Source: Girardinichthys multiradiatus
Lineage: Eukaryota > Chordata > Actinopteri > Cyprinodontiformes > Goodeidae
Assembly: GCF_021462225.1 (NCBI RefSeq)
Contig: NC_061816.1
Coordinates: 1,372,731 to 1,436,730 of the forward strand
Direction: 5' to 3'
DNA length: 64,000 nucleotides
Numbering within the stretch: position 1 is the first letter of the stretch; every line of letters starts with the position of its first letter. The translations under genes and the position numbers were made by a program. Of the stretch, positions 39,001 to 46,700 are shown in pieces. The notes beneath the pieces were generated by a model that had not been told where the DNA came from, made no database searches, and saw nothing but the letters and a program-made list of their open reading frames with translations.

Positions 39001-39876
39001 TGCAGCAGGTCACAGAGTCCAAATGACCCAGATCCAGTTCTTACAGCAGCATGTCAGAGTGGAATCTGATCTGATCTATTACAATGTCCATGTTTGCTGC
39101 TGAAAGAGACTGATGGTCTGACCCTCCTCCTCCTTTCAGGGAGCCTGATGGAGTCCGATGGTTGAAACCAGGTCTGAGGAAGTGTAAGTGTGTTTTTCAT
39201 TTGATTCATGACAACAAAGCAGCTCACATTCAACCATCTTCAAACTGTCCATCACTCATTCAGGAGTCATCATCAAAGTGTCAATAAATGATCAATAACT
39301 GCAGCTGAATTGTGTTTGTTCTCTCCATCAGATTCCTGTAAGCTCACAATCGACACAAACACAGTGAACAGAAAACTCCAACTGTCTGAAGACAACAGGA
39401 AGGTGACACATGTGGAGGAGCTTCAGTCATATCCTGATCATCCAGACAGATTTGATGTTTTTCAGCTACTGTGTAGTGATGGTCTGACTGGTCGCTGTTA
39501 CTGGGAGGTCGAGTGGAGAGGAATAGTTGATATATCAGTGAGTTACAGAAGAATCAGGAGGAAAGGAGTCAGAGATGATTGTTTGTTTGGATATAATGAT
39601 CAGTCCTGGAGTCTGAGATGCTCTGTTTTTGGTTACTATGTCTGGCACGATAAAAGAGAAACATTCATCTCCTCCTCCTCTTCCTCCTCCTCCTCCTCCT
39701 CCTCCTCCATCTCTAACAGAGTAGCAGTGTATGTGGACTGTCCTGCTGGTATTCTGTCCTTCTACAGAGTCTCCTCTGACTCACTGATCCACCTCCACAC
39801 CTTCAACACCACATTCACTGAACCTCTTTATCCTGGATTCTGGATCGATTCTGGTTCTTCATTGTTTCTGTGTTGA
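5981..39876 (+). CDS. NLRC3-like NOD-like receptor with B30.2 domain (whole gene span)
   Basis: Fish-type NLR, a cytosolic pattern-recognition protein that in this family is an ATP-dependent oligomerising sensor or regulator of inflammation. Exons in order: three short N-terminal cassettes (5,981-6,069; 6,154-6,267; 7,361-7,480), FISNA-NACHT with helical domains (17,979-19,758), LRR exons (21,297; 26,275; 28,610; 30,953; 37,177), a 44-nt linker exon (39,140) and PRY-SPRY (39,332-39,876, TGA). Every junction from NACHT to the end is in phase (ends of 2 nt, then 1 nt after the linker). The weak point is 7,480 to 17,979: upstream leaves 2 nt while NACHT needs 1 nt, and no linker exon was seen; the 8.1-kb LTR element sits in this intron. 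The intron may have lost an exon, or the cassettes and the NACHT part may belong to different transcripts. Family assignment is firm; function of this copy is inferred. Confidence 0.8.
6154..6267 (+). CDS. NLR N-terminal cassette exon a
   Basis: 114 nt between ttattcacag and gtgagc. Reads [18 protein letters not shown] then DFIDFKSAQ, the Pro/Glu-Pro-rich cassette with the SCVSLKS core seen in these genes. Enters and leaves with 2 nt carried, so it can be skipped or repeated without breaking frame. Confidence 0.75.
7361..7480 (+). CDS. NLR N-terminal cassette exon b (duplicate of a)
   Basis: 120 nt between ttttccttcag and gtgagc. Reads [18 protein letters not shown] then [13 protein letters not shown], clearly the same cassette as 6,154-6,267, same phase. 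One extra Glu-Pro type unit and several substitutions separate them, so it is an older tandem exon duplication. Confidence 0.75.
7481..9581. other. Intron; contains T-rich strand-asymmetric block
   Basis: No exon recognised. About 8,060-8,870 is dominated by T and C on the plus strand with many short 'ttagtt' and 'ttttgtt' strings; 8,870-9,180 is C/T-rich. It looks like an old repeat but I cannot name it. The linker exon expected before NACHT was searched for here and not found. Confidence 0.4.
9582..9969 (-). repeat. 3' LTR of the ERV-like element
   Basis: 388 nt. On the minus strand it contains an overlapping TATA-like and AATAAA signal (ATGTATAAATAAAG) followed by a CTAATACTTCG tract, consistent with an LTR U3/R region. 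Adjacent polypurine tract at 9,970-9,984. Confidence 0.8.
10400..10654 (-). repeat. Inner diverged direct repeat, left copy
   Basis: Matches 16,370-16,625 ('acacacagtattta', 'gttatctcaactt', 'ggtcatacactttggaacac') at roughly 75-80% by eye. The match resumes after the hAT insertion at about 11,317-11,365. Probably an LTR of an older element that forms the interior of the ERV-like element. Confidence 0.55.
10663..11308. mobile_element. hAT-type DNA transposon remnant
   Basis: 646-bp insertion with a perfect 8-bp target duplication CCTTAGAG (10,655-10,662 and 11,309-11,316), the size expected of hAT. The left end CAGGGATGTC is inverted at the right as GACATGTGTG. On the minus strand near 11,000-11,060 the frame reads [20 protein letters not shown], like the first zinc-binding half of the transposase-related finger in hAT-derived proteins of the GTF2IRD2/ZBED type. 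Non-autonomous. Confidence 0.75.
11809..12153 (-). pseudogene. Retroviral-type integrase C-terminal remnant
   Basis: Minus-strand ORF of 114 codons. The middle reads [11 protein letters not shown] then [11 protein letters not shown], matching the PGDWVLVR...W..P pattern of the integrase C-terminal domain of gamma/epsilon-retrovirus-like and some Gypsy elements. After ...ISDPTK the frame is shifted, so it is broken. It lies only about 450 bases from the inner left repeat, leaving no room for an envelope gene. Upstream pol was not readable. Confidence 0.5.
12154..16219. other. Degenerate interior of the LTR element
   Basis: AT-rich with no ORF I can assign on either strand. A GGCA microsatellite occurs at about 15,683-15,717. 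ORFs of 60-130 codons around 15,340-15,850 overlap on both strands and include the microsatellite; no motif supports them. Confidence 0.45.
16360..16662 (-). repeat. Inner diverged direct repeat, right copy
   Basis: Partner of 10,400-10,654 plus 11,317-11,365. May extend left to about 16,220 (starts 'tgtggaattttc'). More diverged from its partner than the outer LTRs are from each other. Confidence 0.5.
16967..17115 (-). repeat. Short spaced repeats in the element leader
   Basis: Five related words on the plus strand within 150 bases: CCTTACGGCGAAA, CTTTACGGCGGAA, CCTTACGGTGAGA, CCTTTGCGGCGAAA and CCTTACCGGCGACA. On the element's own strand each contains CGCCGTAAG or a variant. They lie 130-280 bases downstream of the primer-binding site. 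Confidence 0.7.
17226..17242 (-). promoter_or_regulatory. Primer-binding site, tyrosine tRNA type
   Basis: The plus strand reads TCCGGCTCGAAGGACCA, which is the 3' end of eukaryotic tRNA-Tyr including CCA; the element's minus strand is therefore complementary to it. It is 6 nt inside the 5' LTR edge at 17,249. Confidence 0.75.
17249..17662 (-). repeat. 5' LTR of the ERV-like element
   Basis: 414 nt; same sequence as 9,582-9,969 with an expanded TG tract (about 17,400-17,433), a few substitutions, an 8-base deletion near 17,486 and an added short A-rich insertion near 17,545. Confidence 0.8.
17979..19758 (+). CDS. NLR FISNA-NACHT exon
   Basis: 1,780 nt, acceptor tttttttcctcag at 17,978, donor ct|gtaagt at 19,759. 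FISNA region first ([38 protein letters not shown]). Walker A GVAGIGKT at 18,254-18,277 and Walker [11 protein letters not shown] at 18,461-18,490 bind and hydrolyse [13 protein letters not shown] (about 18,616) is the sensor segment and [14 protein letters not shown] (about 19,170) the NACHT-associated helical domain. Length and composition are normal for the family and it has no internal stop. An alternative acceptor at 17,963 would add five residues; both need 1 nt from upstream. The upstream ATG at 17,909 lies in the intron and is not favoured. It ends ...[12 protein letters not shown] with 2 nt carried into the LRR exons. Confidence 0.9.
19765..20178. other. Intron, nothing recognised
   Basis: Ordinary AT-rich intron between NACHT and the SINE. 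Confidence 0.4.
20192..20559 (+). mobile_element. tRNA-derived SINE, complete with target duplication
   Basis: Starts 'tgggctgcacagtggcgcag' and has a pol III B-box-like word GTTCAATTCCC (about 20,250). The body is the very common teleost repeat containing 'catggagtttgcatgttctc' and 'cccacagtccaaagacatg', and it ends in a TGAC microsatellite. Flanked by a perfect 13-bp duplication GACCAAATGGTTG (20,179-20,191 and 20,560-20,572). Confidence 0.85.
20760..21060 (+). pseudogene. piggyBac-like transposase fragment
   Basis: The plus strand reads [20 protein letters not shown] then [14 protein letters not shown] and SPKRF. This matches the pattern R-S-R-R-W-Y ... D-x-x-V-x-N-S-W-L-x-Y-x-R-D of the end of the piggyBac DDE domain. 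The glycine/aspartate motif before it is missing and no terminal repeats were found. Confidence 0.5.
21185..21250. mobile_element. Solo end of a hAT-like element
   Basis: The 'gcaatcggtgcaccctta' word resembles the conserved right terminus of fish hAT repeats (CAGGGATGCACCGATT inverted). No partner end was seen. Confidence 0.35.
21297..21470 (+). CDS. NLR LRR exon 1
   Basis: 174 nt, acceptor ctgtctcttcag, donor ctcag|gtcag. Encodes one 28-29-residue ribonuclease-inhibitor-type LRR pair: [18 protein letters not shown], then [19 protein letters not shown], then [10 protein letters not shown]. Enters and leaves with 2 nt carried. Differs from the next three exons at SHSSNLRQ and RSPH. Confidence 0.85.
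21471..23540. other. Intron, nothing recognised
   Basis: AT-rich; short ORFs only. No named repeat recognised. Confidence 0.4.
23560..24130 (+). mobile_element. Gypsy-like LTR and gag fragment
   Basis: An LTR-like end ('...catggtacactaca') is followed by a primer-site-like TGGTGTCAGACG (about 23,733). The degenerate gag frame reads [28 protein letters not shown], then [19 protein letters not shown] and HMFFTRVQG, a gag pattern common in fish Gypsy elements. Stops and frame shifts are present. The rest of the element is missing. Confidence 0.6.
24190..24895. other. Intron, nothing recognised
   Basis: No exon or repeat named. Confidence 0.35.
24898..25640 (+). mobile_element. 5'-truncated L2/Rex-like LINE
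   Basis: The ORF (24,914-25,498) encodes the RT C-terminus: [37 protein letters not shown], then [18 protein letters not shown] and [13 protein letters not shown]. The 3' UTR holds 'ccctttgggattaataaagt' and ends in ATTGA repeats (25,625-25,640), the usual tail of L2/CR1-group fish LINEs. A frame shift near 25,470 moves the last residues. Intronic to the NLR gene, same strand. Confidence 0.8.
25641..26060. other. Intron, nothing recognised
   Basis: AT-rich intron leading into the first tandem unit. Confidence 0.35.
26275..26448 (+). CDS. NLR LRR exon 2
   Basis: 174 nt, phase as LRR exon 1. Reads [33 protein letters not shown] and [10 protein letters not shown]. In-frame, no lesions. Lies in tandem unit 1. 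Confidence 0.85.
26476..27980 (+). mobile_element. Tc1-like transposon, copy 1
   Basis: Long terminal inverted repeats of at least 100 bp: 'gttagtacacccctcacatt' and 'agtagtcagtgttcagc' on the left, mirrored by 'gcacactgactactttac' and 'aaaagatag' on the right. The transposase frame is broken by several stops. Readable pieces are [15 protein letters not shown] (helix-turn-helix part) and [20 protein letters not shown], the typical region of the third catalytic residue. Sits directly behind LRR exon 2. Confidence 0.85.
28610..28783 (+). CDS. NLR LRR exon 3
   Basis: 174 nt, in phase. Same as LRR exon 2 apart from CSQSS in place of SSQSS and [10 protein letters not shown] in place of [10 protein letters not shown]; the Cys to Trp change hits a position otherwise conserved in all copies here. 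Confidence 0.85.
28808..30315 (+). mobile_element. Tc1-like transposon, copy 2
   Basis: Same element at the same position relative to its LRR exon as copy 1, with the same stops in the transposase frame. It was duplicated with the unit, not inserted independently. Confidence 0.85.
30953..31126 (+). CDS. NLR LRR exon 4
   Basis: 174 nt, in phase, third tandem copy ([19 protein letters not shown]). No Tc1 element follows it; the copy loses similarity to units 1 and 2 just after the donor. Confidence 0.85.
31127..31837. other. Intron, nothing recognised
   Basis: No exon or named repeat. Confidence 0.35.
31851..35007 (+). mobile_element. RTE-like LINE, nearly full length, inactive
   Basis: GC-rich 3.16-kb insert in AT-rich DNA, with a perfect 13-bp target duplication TAGTTTTAGAACA (31,838-31,850 and 35,008-35,020) and a short GTACGA-type tail. 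The first ORF (31,986-33,035) carries the apurinic-type endonuclease ([49 protein letters not shown]). The RT lies at 33,592-34,443 ([69 protein letters not shown]) and the C-terminus at 34,440-34,979 ([28 protein letters not shown]). The frame changes near 33,000, 33,400-33,590 and 34,410, so the copy cannot make its protein. The RTE-like clade call rests on size, tail and C-terminal pattern. Confidence 0.85.
35021..37176. other. Intron, no gene recognised
   Basis: 35,250-35,820 is a purine-rich plus strand whose complement gives a long low-complexity ORF without motifs; it is probably an unclassified dispersed repeat. The rest is ordinary AT-rich intron. Confidence 0.4.
37177..37338 (+). 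CDS. NLR LRR exon 5 (diverged)
   Basis: 162 nt, acceptor ttttgtctctcag, donor ttcag|gtgaag, same phase. Reads [18 protein letters not shown], then [18 protein letters not shown] and CTLEIFR. Twelve bases shorter than the other LRR exons, with the loss near the C-terminal side (PSGSDC). Older than the tandem trio. Confidence 0.8.
37860..38370 (+). mobile_element. LINE endonuclease fragment (L2/CR1 group)
   Basis: Degenerate plus-strand reading of an apurinic-type endonuclease: NLVCFSETW, then [37 protein letters not shown] and [14 protein letters not shown]. Frame shifts and stops are present. No RT follows. Confidence 0.6.
38371..39139. other. Intron, nothing recognised
   Basis: No exon; may include further LINE-derived scraps that I cannot assign. 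Confidence 0.35.
39140..39183 (+). CDS. NLR linker exon before B30.2
   Basis: 44 nt between tcctttcag and gtaagt. Reads [14 protein letters not shown]; the last base completes Tyr with the next exon (RKYSCKLTID), the usual junction in these genes. Takes 2 nt in and leaves 1 nt. Confidence 0.85.
39332..39876 (+). CDS. NLR PRY-SPRY (B30.2) exon, intact
   Basis: The last exon, about 181 residues. PRY part: [42 protein letters not shown] part: [80 protein letters not shown], then TGA. B30.2 domains bind protein partners or ligands through variable loops. A run of 13 serines (TCC/TCT, about 39,669-39,707) sits in one loop where the broken copy at 3.6 kb has five. No lesion seen. Confidence 0.9.
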
Positions 39877-40560
39877 GTCTAAAGAGTCTCCTCCTGTCAG
39901 AGAAACACTCTCACTGTTGAACAGATAGTTCAGTCTCTACATGTCTGTCTCTTTCACTCAGAAACATTTTCACATTCAGTCGGTTTATTTCTGAAACTCT
40001 TGGAAAAGATTCCTTGTAAACTTCGTTCTCTTCCAGTCCTTTAAAGATGGTTCTTTACTGGTTCTTCACTGGTTCTTTACTGGTCCTTTACGTCTCTTCC
40101 AGTCCTTTAAAGATGGAAGCTGGGATTATTCCAGGATCCAAATGTTTGGTTCTGTTTCCAGTCAAAGCTTAATTTAGGGTTTTTCCTCCAATGTGCTTCT
40201 AGTTCTATACCAAGACTGCTGCTGGAGTTGGTTCTTTACTGGTTCTTTTCTGGTTCTTCAGTGGTTCTTTACTGGTTTTTTACATCTCTTTCAGTAAATG
40301 TTTGCTCCTCCAGGTTCTTCTGTCAGCAGATTAATATCTGCCTTTTAAAGGTATCAGAAGGAGACACATATCTGATGGACAGGAAGACAGAGGAACCATT
40401 TTCTGGGTCTTTTGGGGTTCTGGTTTATTGTTGAGAAACACGTCTGCAGTCCAGATCTATCTCCAACTGATGCTTGGACCATCCTGAAGAAACTAGAGAG
40501 AATACCATCCTGTTAGTGGATCACAAGAGAGACGATGATTGTCATCTGGAGTGATTTCAA
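39877..40560. other. 3' flank of the NLR gene
   Basis: Similar to 3,781-4,050 for about 330 bases. A 'ctttaaagatgg' segment is duplicated at 40,040-40,110. Repeated 'tggttctttactggttc' words. No clear poly(A) signal chosen. Confidence 0.5.
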
Positions 40561-40605
40561 AGTACATCACCCCACCCTGTTAGTGGAGGCTGCCTGGCCC
40601 CGCCC

Positions 40606-40614
40606 TATAAAAGG
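40606..40614 (+). promoter_or_regulatory. TATA box of the unknown five-exon gene
   Basis: TATAAAAGG preceded by GC-rich 'ggccccgccc', 79 bases before the chosen ATG at 40,685; a start of transcription near 40,635 is expected. Confidence 0.6.
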
Positions 40615-40684
40615 AAGTGGAAGCCTTCACTTCCTGTTTGACAGTCTGACCTTTCACCTGAGCTGGTTTGGATGGAGGAAACAC

Positions 40685-40701
40685 ATGGAGCCAACATTTG
40701 G
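40685..40701 (+). CDS. Unknown gene, exon 1
   Basis: 17 nt, MEPTF plus 2 nt, donor gg|gtaact. Chosen because only this ATG puts exon 2 in its open frame. Confidence 0.5.
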
Positions 40702-43700
40702 GTAACTACACTTTGATATCAATCAGTGACTTTAAATCTGTAACTGTATTAATGTGACTGTGAATGTGGAGTTCAGATGGTGAGTGAAGAGGAGAAGGTT
40801 TAGATGTGAGGAGACCTGAAACTGCTGCTTTGGTTCTCCAACTTCTGGATTAGCTCAATGAGATTGGTTTAAATGTTGGATTCAAATGAAAGTTTTTTGC
40901 ATTGAAACACTAACTGAGGTAATTTAGATCCAAGGTTCTTCTAGCTCAGCTTTGGAGTTTGATCTGTTTGCTGAAGAACTTTCACAACATGTTGGTGTTA
41001 GCATGTGGAGGAGAACATGCTAACTGGTTTGAACTGCTTGAAGATGTTTGACTGTCTTCAGAGACTTGTGTTCAGTTGTGATGTTGAGTTTCTGAAGGTT
41101 GGTTGAACTTCTTTCAGCAGTTTAGCTGAATTTAGCATGTTGTTCTCCAGATGCTGATGCTGAGATGTTTTGTAAGTTGCTGCTGAAACTCAGATCAGAT
41201 GTTGGTGTTGAACCAATCTGGATGATCTGTTTTAGAGTCTCCATGTAAGAAAATTAGATTTGAATCCAGCTTTGAAGGCATTTTGATTGAGAAGATCCAG
41301 AAGCTGAAGAAAGAAAGCAGCAGCAGGTTCTACTCAGGTCCAAAGTTGTTCCTGTTGTTCTCCCAGTAGAACTCCACATTCCCAGTGAGTTTAATCCAGT
41401 TTCAGGTTTAAAGTCACTGGTATCAAAGTTTAGTTTGTTGCTGATCTCTGATCAAACACCTTGAGTTATCCAATCAGACACTTTGCTGTTGTCTCCTAAA
41501 GCCTTTCAGTCATGACCTCTGACCTATTGGCTCAATCTGATGGATGGAGCTGACAGCAGCTGGTTTATCAACTAATGTGAATTTTCTTTCAACTTTACTA
41601 ACTAATGTCAAGTTGAACATAGTCTCAACATAATTTATGGTAAAGATCTATTAATAGAAGCTCTGTGGTTAGTTGAGGACTTGAACTAGGACACTAGATG
41701 TTCTCAGTACTTTAGTCTATCACACTGAGCTGTTGGCTCATTCAGGTTTTCTGTCTTTTTCTGGACTTTTATCTTTTTATTTCCACAGTTGGACTGAAGT
41801 TAATGTCACCACAGACTTTGATCCCATGCTGTCTGAGCTTTATTCCCTCCCTTCCTCCCCTTCTATTATGTTCTCACACATTGAAATCATGCTGGGTTTT
41901 GGTTATCTGCTGGCTTTCAGCACAGGTGACATCCAGCTCAACAGTGTTTGGCTCCAGCTGGAAAACATGGTTGAACTTTCTGAAGGTAAATATGAATTTG
42001 TATCCAGTAACAGGTCATTTCTATATCAGCCGGCCAAGGAATCATTTTATGTGTGTTTACTGTAACCTTCTGTTTTTATTTGCTTTTATTCATGCTGTCG
42101 TTTTTTACAGCTCTCACTTTTAGAGCAGTGGGTGGAAATTTGTTGCTGTTGTGTTATTTGACTTGTTTTATTTTCAGTCTAAATATTTGATTAAAAACAC
42201 ATCATGAAAAATGAACATGACACACTGAGTTCTTTCCTTCAGCATTTCATCTTGTTTTAGTCGTGTTAAATGTGTTTGTCAGTGTTTGGTTTCTTTATCC
42301 TCCAATTCTTAATAAAATGACTTATTGAGTCAGAAAGCTGGACGTTGCTTCTTAAAACTATTTGAAGGAAAACAAGGAAATAAAAACAGACATTTCTTTA
42401 TTCAAAGATTTAACAAAGTAGTCAAATAACACTGAATGCAGTTATTTCATCTTTACGTTTGAAGCAGAACCTGTGGAAGTATCTGTGCTCCCTCTAGTGG
42501 ACAGATTAGTTGTGGCAGAAGGTAACTGAGTTGGGACGCTGCACAGATATGATCATTCTTGATCAGTGTCTCCATGAATCAGATGTTTTCTGTGTTTCAT
42601 ACCCTGTCTGTCCTTCCTCCAGTGTGCTGCATTTAAACCCTGACACAGTTGATTTTAGATGAAGCCCATGCAGTTCATACTAACCAACACCTTGATCTAC
42701 CAGGTCACACATGATACATGAAACATGGTTCAAACTTTCCACTCTGAGGTCATCATCTCCAGCAGTTTATCAGCAATGTTTCAGAATAATAAATAGTTGG
42801 TTTAAAGTTTAGAGACAAAACTAAATAAAAGCACAGTTAAAGTTGAATTAGTTCAACATGATTTAAAATGAAGTTTTCTTTTTGACAATCACACTTCAAG
42901 AATCACAACTAAATGAAACATAAAACTGGGAAATACTGAGATCAACACAAAACTAAATCTTTCTCATCTAGTTGTGGATCCACAGAAGGTCAACTCATGT
43001 TTTAATGCAGTGCAGACAACAACCATGGAGTCCAAAACACTGACATAGGTAGGAAGAAGCAGCAGTTCTGGTGACCAGATAAAAGCAGAAATTAAAGAAG
43101 AGGTACCGCAGGAACCCAGATCTAAATACTCATGGAGGCACTTCCAACTATTCAGAGACTGAAGACAGTGAAGATGATGAAGAGGATGATGATGTGAAGC
43201 ATCATAAATCTGAGCTTAAACACTGATCAGACTCTGAAACTGAAGACAGTGAGGATGATTGGAAGGAGAGCAGGACTTCAGGATCAGGCAGAAACACTGT
43301 CAACAAATCTTTGAGCTGCTCTGAGTGTGGGGGAAAATTTGCTAACAGACGCTCTCTTCAGAGTCACATGACATGTCATCCAAGATTAACGTCTTCAGAT
43401 TGTTCTGGTAGTGAGACGTGTTTCAGAGAAAAGAAAAACATAGATTCGTATATAATGGATTTACTGACAAAAGTCCAGACGAGTAGTAAAAATTTTAACT
43501 GTGGTGAGTGTGGGGAAACTTTTAACAGGAAACTAAGCATACACATGGAAATCCACACAGCAAACAAAGCCTTTGGATGTGATGTTTGTGGGAAAAGATT
43601 TGACCAAAAAACAACTTTAAAGCACCATATAAAAACTCACACATGGGAGAAATCCTTTGGTTGTGATGCATGTGGAAAAAGATTTGCCTACATGTCACTT

Positions 43701-46700
43701 TTAAACAGACACATGAGAATCCACAAAGGACAGAAACCCTTTGGTTGTGATGCATGTGGAAAAACATTTTTCTCCAAGTCAAATTTAAACAACCACATGA
43801 GAAGCCACACAGGAGTCAAACCTAAAAACATTACCTTTTATGTCAGGTCTAAACCAACACACTAGAATTTACAGAAGACAAAAATTGATGATGGTCAGAG
43901 GGCTCGATGGTGCCGATTGTATGGCAGCCTCGCTTTTGTTAGTCTGCCGCAGGGCAGCTGTGGTTACAATGTAGCTTACCACTGTCAGTGTGTTAATGTG
44001 TGTATGAACAGGTGTGGTTGCTGTTGTTGTATGTGCAAAATGTCTTGGTGGACACACAAATGTCCTCACCAAAACTGGTTTATGATGTCATTGTGTCAAT
44101 GAGTTTGTTGAGGTCAGTGGCTGCAGCTTAAAAAAACACTCCAATCGATGCATTCAAAGCAGGCCGGTACCTTCTGCTTTAATTCCTCTGTCCACTTCTT
44201 TATAGTCCTTACCGCAGGCTTACAAGTTCTTTATTTCTGTTGGTTTGTGTGAGCTGAAGCAGATGGTGTTCAGAGTCCTGAAGCTGTTCAGGGCACAGGG
44301 CAGTAGGTATCCTTTCAAACTGTGTATCAGTGGTCAAGAGTGTTAGCATCTCTGGTTGAGCTCTCTGTATTTAGGAAGTTCATAAGTGAGATTTGTGCTG
44401 TAAAATATTGGAGAACAATGATGGGGGAGTCTTGGTGTTGGTTCTTCCACATCTGTAATTAGGTCAGTCCACTAAGGACGGCATATCTGTGGAAATCCCA
44501 GTTTCTTATGCTGAGGACGAGCATCTCGCTCGTTTAGTTTGCCAAGTAGCGGATATTCGCCAGGTAGATACACGAAAGCAGAGCTTGCAGTCCTGTCAGA
44601 GCTTGACAAGCATACCTGCACATTTCCCAGTCTGGTTCTCCAGTACTTCCCACAAAGAGCAACTGCACTTCCAACCAGGATTTCAAAAAAATCTCTGAAT
44701 GGGTGGAAACCGGAGAAGAGTTACTCAGAGAGGACTGACTGATTCTTAGGAGTTGCTGTCTGGTTAGAAGTACCTGTAGCACAACTGCAAAGTACAGTAC
44801 AAATACAGGAAAAAAAAAAAAAAGTACAGAGATGGCCATGTATAGCGCCATCTTGGATCTAGCTAATTCCACAATGCTCTGGGTTGGGTCCTAGTTGTGC
44901 TTCAAGTGTGTTGATCTTTTTTTTCTAGAGATCATACATCTATTGTGGTCGATGAAAAAGATGGATTAAATCCCCGAACACCTGACAAACTCCCCATCCC
45001 CACCAAACCCTCTCCCCTCCTTTGGTGCAATGACACTGGTTCCTTGTTAACTCTTTGGGTCGCAGTTTGGGTGTTTGAGCTTTTGAGTTGTCCTTGTAAA
45101 CAACTGTGACTTTGTTATGGTGATACATTGCATTAAAGTCCACAAGAATATTATCAACCAGAAAACAAGGTAAAAAATCCTAAAGAATAACAAAACTTGT
45201 CATGTAATAAGTTGCTATCTTGTGTCATACTATTCTAGAATTTTGTTGAATTATTATAGAGATGAGTTTCATTCTAGAAATCTTTGTTATGGATCATATA
45301 CATATTGTTTGATATATTGTCGCCTCTGGCTGCTCATCTCTCACATTGTTGTGCCTCAGCTTGGGATGAAACGTGGACTTAGACCTTTCTTCGCTTCTGT
45401 TCATCAGAATTGTCCACATAAGAGGTTGTGTCTGGGCAGAGAAAATTAGTTTAGGATAAAACAACCTAAATATTGTTAATTTCATGGTGTTTAGCTTTTG
45501 TTTGTGGTGGTATAAGGCAACCTTGTGATGCTAATGTGAACATACCTCTAAGCCTTAAGGCTAGTCTCACTTGTTCTGTGTTGTTTTAAAGCTGAGACAA
45601 ACTTTATTTCAATTATATGTTTAAACACTGGCGGTTCAGTAATGGAATTTGCTCCATTTGCTTTTATCTGTGCTTTTCCTTAATCTCTTTGAACTAACCT
45701 GCTAAAAATTTGTTCGAATATTGCTTAAAACCTGCTAAAGGCTGTCTCTGCTAGCAGCTAACATGCTAATACCTCTGCTAATATTACATGGTAGACAGCT
45801 TTGTTTACAACATAGCTTGCTTCATTCATTCCATACTTGTTAGATAACGTGCCGTCAGAGCTTGTATACACATTAAATACCATTAGTACAAATATTAACA
45901 TATGGGTAAAACTTATACAACTGTTGAATGAGCTACTTTCTTTGTGTTAGGATTTGGTAACTCGGATGTGGTACCACCATATTTCCCTGTTTGTCCATCA
46001 GCCGTGCGCCCCCTGGCACTTTTAAATAAAGGTTTGCACCACCATTTTAAGAGTTAATGATGTAGTTTAACCATGTGCTGAGGAAGAATTGTATAACATT
46101 GAAAATCAGTTGTCCAAATTGGTTGTTTTCTAATTTGAGAATTCATTCTTTAAAAAACATTTTATTAAAATAATGTGTAATGCCTGGTTCACACTGAAGG
46201 GTTTTCAGATGATCAGCTGATTTTCAAAACCGAAGACCCCATATGTGACAATACAAAATTGTAGGTATAACAGGTACGGTCCTACAACGTGTGATTCCAA
46301 GCTCAACACACCACTAACGAACACATTTCACTCACAAGTATTCAGATTTCAGACTGAAAATTTCACAAACCCTCTTGAGATCAAACGTGAGTTCAGAGTA
46401 ATTCCCTTCCGTTTTTAATCTCACCTCACTTTCTGATTGGCTACACGTCACATTCAACAAGGCTGCATGCTTGTATGTCCTCAGGGAAATACCCCACAGA
46501 GTAGGAAATCTTGGCAAGACGATCCAACATGTGGAATATCTCTGATTTGAGTTCAGAGCAGTCCTGACATCCTTCCAAGCAGACTAGATCACTCTTAACC
46601 CACCACACACGGCATGATTATCTCATAAAATTTTCTTGATAGCCAGCACGATGATAGGGCATGTCGGAAGATCGGGGTGAAAATCGTCATAAAATCATGC

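Noticed and set aside
44534..44872. 112-codon minus-strand ORF with a hydrophobic segment
   Set aside because: The hydrophobic part comes from a poly-A/poly-T run; no other support.
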